This document shows, in pieces, positions 1 through 6,994 of a DNA stretch of 45,503 nucleotides (its first letter is position 1; every line of letters starts with the position of its first letter). The notes beneath the pieces are model-generated. The model did no database searches, was not told the origin of the DNA, and saw only the letters and a program-made list of their open reading frames with translations. The position numbers and the translations under genes were made by a program. The stretch spans positions 1 through 45,503 of the forward strand of contig CALAUL010000002.1 in NCBI GenBank assembly GCA_937892255.1, read 5' to 3'. This DNA is from an uncultured Bacteroidales bacterium. Lineage in GTDB: Bacteria > Bacteroidota > Bacteroidia > Bacteroidales > Marinilabiliaceae.

Positions 1-130
1 GCTCACTGAATTTATTTCAAACCTATACATCAATTGCATTTAAAAGTTGAATCTATCACTTAATTGAGCACAAAGTATTCAAAAGAAAGAAGTTTCCATA
101 AGAATTATAGACCATTATTTCTCCTAAATA

Positions 131-161
131 TTGCATATTTAAAGTTATACCCATATCTTTG
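131..161 (+). promoter_or_regulatory. Bacteroidetes-type promoter of the NapHG-like operon
   Basis: TTG at 131-133 is followed after 20 bases by TATCTTTG at 154-161. This matches the Bacteroidetes consensus (-33 TTTG, 19-21 bases, -7 TAnnTTTG). The expected start near 165 leaves a leader of about 30 bases before the ATG at 197. I see no coding region in 1-196. Confidence 0.7.
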
Positions 162-196
162 CGAGATAAAAATAAATAACACAAAGACATTACCTT

Positions 197-1660
197 ATGC
201 TACGAAAGATCAGAATAACTCTTGCGACATTTTTCTTTGTCGTTGTCACTTTACTCTTTTTGGACTTTACAGGCACAATTCACTGTTATATGGGCTGGAT
301 GGCGAAAATACAGTTTTTGCCTGCTGTATTAGCCTTAAATGTAGGCGTTGTGGTTGGCTTGATACTACTTACCTTTGTCTTCGGCAGAATTTACTGTTCT
401 GTAATATGTCCATTGGGAATAATGCAAGATTTGATAGCCTACTTCGGCAAGAAATCAAAGAAAAACCGTTACAGCCATTCAAAAGAGAAGAGATGGCTAA
501 GATTTGGCGTCATGGTTTTGTTCATCGTACTCATGATAACCGGAATGAATACCATTGCTGCGCTCATCGCTCCGTATAGCGCATACGGAAGAATAGCTCA
601 GAGTTTGTTGCAACCCATTTACATGTGGGCAAACAACGGGTTGGCATACGTGGCAGAACAGATGGATAGTTACGCCTTCTACACTGTCGATGTTTGGATA
701 AAGAGCATCGCAACTCTCTTAGTAGCATGTGTAACATTGGTAGTGCTCGGCATACTTTCATGGCGCAACGGCAGAACTTACTGCAACACCATCTGCCCCG
801 TAGGAACGATATTAGGCTATGTATCAAAATTCTCGTGGTTACGTCCGGTCATCGACACCGACAAATGCAACGGTTGTGGGCTCTGTGCCATGAACTGCAA
901 AGCAGCATGTATCGAGCCAAAGGGCCATGTCATAGACATGAGCCGTTGCGTAGTATGTGGCGACTGCATAGAGAAATGCAAGAAAGGTGCCATAAGCTAC
1001 AAACATGCATCTTGCAAGAAACAAACAACAGAGACGACCGATAACGACAGACGTAAATTTCTCTCTATATCAGCCCTACTTGCAACAGCCTCTGTAGCAA
1101 AGGCACAAAAAATGAAAGTAGATGGAGGTCTTGCAGACATTACACCTAAAAAGGGACCTAAAAGAGAGATACGACTCGTTCCACCGGGAGCATTGAGTCT
1201 TCGCAATATGGACGCACATTGTACCGGCTGTCAACTCTGTGTAGCAGCATGTCCCAATGGTGTACTTCGTCCGGGAACATCGCTCATGACACTCATGCAA
1301 CCCGAAATGCAATTTGACAAAGGCTTTTGCCGTCCGGAATGTACAAAATGTTCCGAAGTATGTCCGACAGGAGCTATACGACCTATAACCATCGAAGAAA
1401 AAACCGCCATACAAATAGGTCATGCCGTATGGGTAAAGGACAGATGTGTAGTTCTAACTGACGACGTAGAGTGTGGCAACTGCGAAAGACATTGTCCGAC
1501 TGGAGCCATAACAATGGTCAGCACTCCCGACGCCAAACACAAAATACCAACCATTGACGAATCAAGATGTATAGGCTGTGGAGCATGTGAATACCTTTGC
1601 CCATCACGACCTTTGAGCGCAATCTACGTCGAAGGTCATGAAATACACCATGAAAAATAA
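197..1660 (+). CDS. Membrane polyferredoxin, NapH-NapG-like fusion
   Basis: Predicted 487-residue iron-sulfur membrane protein likely to move electrons between the quinone pool or cytoplasm and a periplasmic partner. The first 270 residues resemble NapH: hydrophobic segments near 5-25, 43-62, 103-123 and 168-188, the paired motifs CSVICPLG (67-74) and CNTICPVG (196-203), then two ferredoxin Cys motifs starting at C224 and C251. Residues 284-303 then carry an internal Tat-like sequence, DRRKFL plus a short hydrophobic stretch ending AKA. The rest resembles NapG, with Cys-rich motifs starting at C342, C378, C427 and C458. Only 55 bases separate it from the exported Fe-S aldo/keto reductase downstream, suggesting one operon. 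No NapA/NapB is nearby, so nitrate reduction is not implied. The domain reading is solid; the physiological role is inference. Confidence 0.85.
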   Translation: MLRKIRITLATFFFVVVTLLFLDFTGTIHCYMGWMAKIQFLPAVLALNVGVVVGLILLTFVFGRIYCSVICPLGIMQDLIAYFGKKSKKNRYSHSKEKRWLRFGVMVLFIVLMITGMNTIAALIAPYSAYGRIAQSLLQPIYMWANNGLAYVAEQMDSYAFYTVDVWIKSIATLLVACVTLVVLGILSWRNGRTYCNTICPVGTILGYVSKFSWLRPVIDTDKCNGCGLCAMNCKAACIEPKGHVIDMSRCVVCGDCIEKCKKGAISYKHASCKKQTTETTDNDRRKFLSISALLATASVAKAQKMKVDGGLADITPKKGPKREIRLVPPGALSLRNMDAHCTGCQLCVAACPNGVLRPGTSLMTLMQPEMQFDKGFCRPECTKCSEVCPTGAIRPITIEEKTAIQIGHAVWVKDRCVVLTDDVECGNCERHCPTGAITMVSTPDAKHKIPTIDESRCIGCGACEYLCPSRPLSAIYVEGHEIHHEK

Positions 1661-1715
1661 GGACCATCGACACAAGAGAGAATTGACAAACAAAACTCAT
1701 TACAAAAGTAAAAAA

Positions 1716-3092
1716 ATGGAAAACAACAATATAACACGCAGAAACTTCTTGAAAGTACTCGGCTTAAGCAGTGCTGCTGTTGCCACATCGGGCATCGTAG
1801 GTTGCAACGACATACAAAAGGACGAAGCAGGAGGAAAAAGTCTATCATCAGGTAAGACAAATAGAGGTCCTATGACAATGAGAGAAAACCCTGCAAACGG
1901 TGACAAAGTGTCTATCTTAGGCTACGGCTGTATGCGCTTCCCAACCCTCAAAGAAGCTGATGCAGAAGGCAACAACATCGACCAAGAGACAACAAACCAA
2001 CTCATCGACTATGCAATGGAACACGGAGTCAACTACTACGACACATCACCCGTATATCTACGAGGTTTCTCGGAACGTGCAACAGGCATTGCCCTCAAAC
2101 GTCACGACAGAAGCAAATTCTTCATCGCTACCAAACTATCGAACTTCTCCGACTACTCTTTTGAAAACTCGGTGAAGATGTATAACCGTTCGTTCAAGGA
2201 GTTGCAAGTAGACTATATCGACTACTACCTACTCCACTCTATCGGTGGTAACATACAGAACTTTGAAGACCGATATATCAACAACGGCATAATGGACTTT
2301 CTGCTCAAAGAGAGAGAAGCTGGCAAAATACGCAACTTGGGATTCTCATATCACGGCAACGCTGAAGGTTACGAACACCTTCTCAGCTTGCACGAAAAGT
2401 ACCACTGGGACTTTGTTCAGATACAACTCAACTATGTCGATTGGATACATGAGAGCAAAAACAACAACGCAGAATATCTATACAACGAGTTGGAGAAACG
2501 TGGTATACCGGCTGTCATCATGGAACCCCTCTTAGGAGGACGTTTGGCAAATGTTAACAATGCCGTTGTGACACGCATGAAAACACGTCGTCCGGAATCG
2601 AGCATTGCCTCTTGGGCTTTCCGATTTGCCGGCACTCCAAAGGGCATACTCACCGTACTGAGTGGCATGACTTACATGGAACACCTCAAAGACAACATCT
2701 ACACATATTCGTCATTAGAGCCATGTAGCGAAGAGGAGATAGAATTCTTAAAAGAAATGGCTCGCTACTTGAAACAATTCCCGACAATAGACTGCACACA
2801 ATGTCAGTATTGTATGCCTTGTCCGTATGGTATAGACATACCTTCGGTATTTGCACATTACAACAAGTGCGTCAACGAAGGAAATGTCTCAACCGACAAA
2901 ATGGACGAGAACTACGCCAAAGCTCGCAGAGCATATCTCGTAAGTTACGACCGACAAATACCCCGAGAACGTCAGGCAGACCACTGCATAAGCTGTCGTA
3001 AATGCGTAGACCTTTGTCCTCAGAAAATCAACATACCTCGCAAGATGAAAGATATAGACAAATTTGTTGAACAACTCAAACAAATGAAGTAG
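1716..3092 (+). CDS. Tat-exported lipoprotein aldo/keto reductase with ferredoxin domain
   Basis: A 458-residue aldo/keto reductase with an N-terminal export signal. I chose ATG 1716 because it places TRRNFLKVLGL at residues 7-17 as a twin-arginine signal; the frame opens earlier at 1638 inside the previous gene. The signal ends SGIVGC, so C30 may be a lipidation site. The AKR tetrad is visible: D109 and Y114 in YYDTSPVY, K140 in ATKL, H174 in YLLHS. The C-terminal part carries two cysteine clusters, CTQCQYCMPCP and CISCRKCVDLCP, typical of the Fe-S subgroup of AKRs. Export of a nicotinamide-type fold is odd; electrons may come from the upstream polyferredoxin instead. The substrate is unknown. 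Confidence 0.85.
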   Translation: MENNNITRRNFLKVLGLSSAAVATSGIVGCNDIQKDEAGGKSLSSGKTNRGPMTMRENPANGDKVSILGYGCMRFPTLKEADAEGNNIDQETTNQLIDYAMEHGVNYYDTSPVYLRGFSERATGIALKRHDRSKFFIATKLSNFSDYSFENSVKMYNRSFKELQVDYIDYYLLHSIGGNIQNFEDRYINNGIMDFLLKEREAGKIRNLGFSYHGNAEGYEHLLSLHEKYHWDFVQIQLNYVDWIHESKNNNAEYLYNELEKRGIPAVIMEPLLGGRLANVNNAVVTRMKTRRPESSIASWAFRFAGTPKGILTVLSGMTYMEHLKDNIYTYSSLEPCSEEEIEFLKEMARYLKQFPTIDCTQCQYCMPCPYGIDIPSVFAHYNKCVNEGNVSTDKMDENYAKARRAYLVSYDRQIPRERQADHCISCRKCVDLCPQKINIPRKMKDIDKFVEQLKQMK

Positions 3093-3116
3093 CCCAAAGG
3101 CTGCCAACATCAACAT

Positions 3117-3156
3117 AGACTGCTTTGGAAAATCAATCCAAAGCAGTCTCTTTTTA
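3117..3156 (+). terminator. Rho-independent terminator after the aldo/keto reductase
   Basis: A perfect 13-bp stem (3117-3129 with 3137-3149, sequence AGACTGCTTTGGA) encloses a 7-base loop and is followed by CTTTTTATT. It lies 25 bases after the stop codon and ends the first operon. Confidence 0.9.
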
Positions 3157-3229
3157 TTCAGTGCACACAATAAGCTGAAACTTGCAAAAAGAAAAAAAAC
3201 GACAAAGTCATCTTTTCAAAAAAATAACC

Positions 3230-3237
3230 TATCTTTG
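3230..3237 (+). promoter_or_regulatory. -7 element upstream of the DUF1846 gene
   Basis: TATCTTTG stands 25 bases before the ATG at 3263, in the right place for a Bacteroidetes promoter. A good -33 TTTG is not evident. An AACGGAG sequence just before the ATG may act as a ribosome binding site. Confidence 0.55.
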
Positions 3238-3262
3238 TATCCCGTTATAATCAATAACGGAG

Positions 3263-4729
3263 ATGAAAAAAATAGGTTTCGACAACGACAAGTATCTTAA
3301 GATACAATCAGAACATATCAAAGAGAGAATATCTCAATTTGGAGATAAGCTGTACCTCGAATTTGGAGGAAAACTTTTTGACGACAATCACGCAAGCAGA
3401 GTTTTACCGGGATTTAAACCTGATAGTAAGTTTCAAATGCTCAAGCAACTTAAAGACGTTGCAGAGATTGTCATTGTCATAAGTGCCTTAGACATCGAGA
3501 AGAACAAGATACGAGGAGACTTGGGTATAACATACGACAAAGATGTGTTGCGTCTGAGAGAGGAATTTGTCAGTCGCGGAATGTATGTAGGTTCGGTTGT
3601 CATAACCCACTACAATGGTCAGCCAAGTGCCGATGCATATCGTGAGAAGCTCAAACGTCTGGGTATCAAGGTTTATTTTCATCGTATAATAGATGGCTAT
3701 CCGACTAACGTAGATTTGATAAATTCAGACGATGGTTTTGGAAAGAACGATTATGTAGAGACAACACACCCTCTCATCATCATCACCGCACCGGGTCCGG
3801 GAAGTGGCAAGATGGCAGTATGTCTGAGTCAGCTCTATCACGAGAACAAACGCGGTCTGAAAGCCGGATATGCAAAGTTCGAAACATTCCCAGTGTGGAA
3901 CCTGCCATTGAAACACCCTATCAACATAGCCTACGAAGCAGCCACGGCTGACCTTAACGACATCAACATGATTGACCCGTTCCACTTGGAAGCTTACGGC
4001 AATATGGCTGTCAACTACAACCGCGACATAGAGATATTCCCCGTACTTAATGCCCTCTTTGAAGGCATCTATGGCGAAAATCCGTACAAATCGCCTACAG
4101 ACATGGGGGTCAACATGTTGGGATTCTGTCTCTCGGACGAAGAGACTTGTTGCGATGCCGCAAAAGACGAAATAATACGTCGATACTACAATGCGTTAGG
4201 CAAAATGGCAAACGGAGAAAACGGAGAAAACGAAGTCAACAAAATAGCCTTGCTCATGAAGCAGGTAAAAATAACTACCGATCATCGCCGCACAACAATA
4301 GCGGCCAAAGACAAAAAAACGCTCTCGGGCGTTCACTCCTCTGCGATTGAACTCGCCAATGGGACTATCATAACTGCAAAAACAACATCGCTACTCGGCC
4401 CAAGTGCGGCACTTCTGCTCAATGCCACAAAACATCTCGCAGGTATTGATCACGATGTAAAGCTCATTCCACAAAACATGATAGAGCCGATACAGCGTAC
4501 TAAGGTCTCTTTTCTTCAAGGTAAAAACCCTCGATTACACACCGATGAAGTACTTGTCGCCCTTTCGATGTTGAGCACCACCGATAGCAATTGTCAAAAG
4601 GCATTGGAGAAATTGCCCGAACTCATGGGTTGTCAAGTTCACTCTACCGTCATGTTAAGCGAAGTAGACAGAAAGATATTCCGGAAACTCGGTGTCGAAT
4701 TAAGCTGTGACCCAGTAAAAAAGGATTAG
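3263..4729 (+). CDS. DUF1846 domain-containing protein
   Basis: A 488-residue soluble protein matching the DUF1846 family in length and in its opening sequence (GFDNDKYLKIQSEHIKERI). No signal peptide or membrane segment is visible. A glycine-rich GPGSGK at 178-183, inside APGPGSGKMAV, resembles a phosphate-binding loop and is followed by an alternating helix/strand pattern, so nucleotide or phosphate binding is plausible but unproven. To my knowledge the family has structures but no accepted biochemical function. The gene stands alone between two terminators with its own promoter. The family call is confident; any activity would be a guess. Confidence 0.85.
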   Translation: MKKIGFDNDKYLKIQSEHIKERISQFGDKLYLEFGGKLFDDNHASRVLPGFKPDSKFQMLKQLKDVAEIVIVISALDIEKNKIRGDLGITYDKDVLRLREEFVSRGMYVGSVVITHYNGQPSADAYREKLKRLGIKVYFHRIIDGYPTNVDLINSDDGFGKNDYVETTHPLIIITAPGPGSGKMAVCLSQLYHENKRGLKAGYAKFETFPVWNLPLKHPINIAYEAATADLNDINMIDPFHLEAYGNMAVNYNRDIEIFPVLNALFEGIYGENPYKSPTDMGVNMLGFCLSDEETCCDAAKDEIIRRYYNALGKMANGENGENEVNKIALLMKQVKITTDHRRTTIAAKDKKTLSGVHSSAIELANGTIITAKTTSLLGPSAALLLNATKHLAGIDHDVKLIPQNMIEPIQRTKVSFLQGKNPRLHTDEVLVALSMLSTTDSNCQKALEKLPELMGCQVHSTVMLSEVDRKIFRKLGVELSCDPVKKD

Positions 4730-4739
4730 ACTCATAATA

Positions 4740-4777
4740 AAGAGGAGGATAACGACTTTATCGATTATCCTCCTCTT
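4740..4777. terminator. Bidirectional terminator between DUF1846 and the lolA-like gene
   Basis: A perfect 13-bp stem (AAGAGGAGGATAA at 4740-4752 with 4765-4777) closes a 12-base loop. The minus-strand copy is followed by TTATTATG and the plus-strand copy by a weaker T run. It can serve both convergent units. Confidence 0.85.
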
Positions 4778-4813
4778 GTGTTTCTCTATAATGTAAAATA
4801 CTTGTTAGAGCAC

Positions 4814-4857
4814 CGTTTAAATGACACTCGAACGTTATTCAAACGACATTCTAACGG
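4814..4857. repeat. Degenerate 11-bp tandem array, four copies
   Basis: Units CGTTTAAATGA, CACTCGAACGT, TATTCAAACGA and CATTCTAACGG follow each other with an exact 11-base period. They sit between the terminator and the stop codon of the lolA-like gene. Columns 4, 7, 8 and 10 (T, A, A, G) are constant. It is the most diverged of three arrays of the same kind in the window (see 29064-29118 and 41672-41726). Confidence 0.65.
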
Positions 4858-4859
4858 TT

Positions 4860-5489
4860 CTATTTCTTACTATAAGTAAAGACAGACTGTTTCACTTCCT
4901 TGTTCTTTGCCTTTCCCTGAAGTTCATACAACTGATAACTGCCGTCTGACTGTATCATCTTCAAACTCTTAAATGTCATATCCGATTTATCATATTTAAG
5001 CTCGAGTTTTGAAATCATACTCTTGCCGACAGTAAAATTGACATTAACCTTCAAAGTTACCTCTTTAGCATCTTGCTTTGCTGACTCCAATGTTCCATTC
5101 AACGACGTCACATCACCACTCATACATGACAACAATGTCTGCGCCAATGCTTCAACTTGCTTATTTTTCGACTTTACATTACGAACTTTGCCCTTCTTTC
5201 CTATGGTAACATTTTCCTTGTTGATAATCATTACCTCGTCGTTGGTATACAACATACTCAACTGATCTGGCTTAACGAAATAGAAATCACCTTTCTTTTC
5301 TGTGGCAGAATTCATAAATGACAACTTTTGCGTCTCGGTAAACTTGCTTGTTATCGAAGTTACACTTGCATTTCCATTCTTGAGGTTCTTTACTATCGCT
5401 TCGTTAGACGATGTAACACCCTTGAGTTGTGCATTTGCGACAAAGACAAATGACAATCCTACAATCGTTGCAATTATTGACTTTTTCAT
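4860..5489 (-). CDS. LolA-like outer-membrane lipoprotein carrier protein
   Basis: A 209-residue periplasmic protein with a clear signal peptide ending VFVANAQ. The body alternates short strands typical of the LolA/LolB fold, for example the FYFVKPDQLSMLY region, where LolA proteins have a RPGxFRW-like segment. It is the last gene of the minus-strand lipid/polyene block, starting 10 bases after the FAD oxidoreductase. LolA-like proteins recur in aryl-polyene and flexirubin clusters, where they are thought to carry the lipidic product across the periplasm together with an MMPL exporter. It is probably specialised for that product rather than being the housekeeping LolA. Confidence in the fold is good, in the cargo low. 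Confidence 0.75.
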   Translation of the reverse strand: MKKSIIATIVGLSFVFVANAQLKGVTSSNEAIVKNLKNGNASVTSITSKFTETQKLSFMNSATEKKGDFYFVKPDQLSMLYTNDEVMIINKENVTIGKKGKVRNVKSKNKQVEALAQTLLSCMSGDVTSLNGTLESAKQDAKEVTLKVNVNFTVGKSMISKLELKYDKSDMTFKSLKMIQSDGSYQLYELQGKAKNKEVKQSVFTYSKK

Positions 5490-5499
5490 GTTTTTATTT

Positions 5500-6990
5500 C
5501 TATCTAATGTTGTTCAAATCATTTACAATTGTTTCCATTCCCAAAATCTCAGCACACGTAAATATCGATGTCATCGAAACTCCCAATATGCCATGCAGAT
5601 TTAAATTTTGTCCCGTAAGGAGCAAATTACTGACCGGAGTGCGAGGAGTAAGCACAGTGTACATCAGTTCGTTGTAGTTCTTACGTAAGCCGTATGCCGA
5701 ACCTTGCATCGTTCCGGTGTAGTCGCAATATGTGAGTGGCGTACTTGTATACACACTCTTTATTGCATCTTGCAAACCGTCAATATATTTTGAGGCTATT
5801 GATATACACTTCTGAGCCATATCCTCTTTCATTTGTTCGTATTCTGCACCTCTGTTCGCAATTTTCGTGCCAAAGTATTTCTCCACCTTACTCCAACTCA
5901 TAGGCGTAAGGATATCTATGTTGTCACAATACTCCGAGCCATCAGCCGGTACTTGAAAACTAATCAAAACAGAATTTACATCTGTCATATCTTCATGAAG
6001 CTGCCATACTCCTTCTTTCTCATAGATATAGATGTTTCGGTTTTGATATTTGACAGTGTTAGGTTTCAGTGCTATATTGGCAGTAAACATTCCGAAGGTA
6101 TTTTCAAGATTGTTTATGCGTTTGCAATAAATATTTCTAATGAGTTTGCTCTTTTGTAGCAGATTCATTGTCGTTGCCGGGTGGGCATTAGAGATGAAAT
6201 GGTCGGCTTCTATCTCATACTCTCCGTTATTTATGACTACAGAGGTCATCATTCCGTCTTCACCATTAACATCTGTTACTTCGGCATTACGCTTCACCAT
6301 GCCTCCCTTGTCCTCGATATGTCGTTTCAACGTTTCGGCAATCTGCATTCCTCCTCCTCTGAGACGATATGCACTTTGAATAAACGAACTGTTAATCTGA
6401 GCAAAAATATATAATGGCAACTTTGCCATGTTGAGTTCCATCTTCAACGATGCTCCCGAAACGACATCTATCAGACGTTTATCGGTGAAGAGATTAATCA
6501 GGTAGTCATAAGCCGACTGCGCAAATAACGACTGCTCATAGAAGTCCTGCGTATCACGCTTATCAAAACTCTTGTTGGTGTTATCTCCTACCGTCTTGAG
6601 GAAATCGACATACTTCTTTATAGCTTCTGCCTCGTGAGGAAATTCTTCGGTTAATACTTTACAATAGTTGTCATATCCTTGAGCAAACGAATACTCCTTA
6701 CCGGCAATAATTACCTTGTCGAAGCACATCTCGTCCATCTTCTGCCATGGCAACTCCATCAATCCAAAATAAGAGAAGAGCTTATGCAACATCTGACCAG
6801 GTTCTAATCCGCCTACATAGTGAAAGCCGGTATCAAAACTAACGCCATCTCTCCTAAATGTCTGCAGACAACCTCCCAAAAGAGCCTCTTTCTCTACAAC
6901 ACAAACTTTCTTACCGTGCTTAGACAATATATATCCGCACTCCAATCCTCCAAGACCGGCTCCAATTATAACGACATCGTATTTCTCCAT
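5500..6990 (-). CDS. FAD/NAD(P)-dependent oxidoreductase, phytoene desaturase/retinol saturase-like
   Basis: A 496-residue flavoprotein. Residues 5-34 form a Rossmann dinucleotide site (VVIIGAGLGGLECGYILSKHG, followed by the acidic strand end VVEKE). The overall length and the GTMQGSAYGL stretch near the C-terminus fit the carotenoid desaturase/isomerase and retinol saturase group. In this block it could oxidise, saturate or isomerise a polyene or acyl chain made by the adjacent ketosynthase and dehydratases. Its stop is 10 bases from the lolA-like start and its own start is 4 bases from the exporter stop, so these genes are almost certainly cotranscribed. No membrane segment beyond the FAD motif is obvious. 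The substrate is unknown. Confidence 0.8.
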   Translation of the reverse strand: MEKYDVVIIGAGLGGLECGYILSKHGKKVCVVEKEALLGGCLQTFRRDGVSFDTGFHYVGGLEPGQMLHKLFSYFGLMELPWQKMDEMCFDKVIIAGKEYSFAQGYDNYCKVLTEEFPHEAEAIKKYVDFLKTVGDNTNKSFDKRDTQDFYEQSLFAQSAYDYLINLFTDKRLIDVVSGASLKMELNMAKLPLYIFAQINSSFIQSAYRLRGGGMQIAETLKRHIEDKGGMVKRNAEVTDVNGEDGMMTSVVINNGEYEIEADHFISNAHPATTMNLLQKSKLIRNIYCKRINNLENTFGMFTANIALKPNTVKYQNRNIYIYEKEGVWQLHEDMTDVNSVLISFQVPADGSEYCDNIDILTPMSWSKVEKYFGTKIANRGAEYEQMKEDMAQKCISIASKYIDGLQDAIKSVYTSTPLTYCDYTGTMQGSAYGLRKNYNELMYTVLTPRTPVSNLLLTGQNLNLHGILGVSMTSIFTCAEILGMETIVNDLNNIR

Positions 6991-6994
6991 CGTC

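Noticed and set aside
64..579. 171-codon frame overlapping the start of the NapHG-like gene
   Set aside because: It contains the promoter of that gene, overlaps it in another frame, and has no domain signal.
1638..1715. Upstream in-frame start of the aldo/keto reductase
   Set aside because: It would overlap the preceding gene and bury the twin-arginine signal 26 residues inside the protein.
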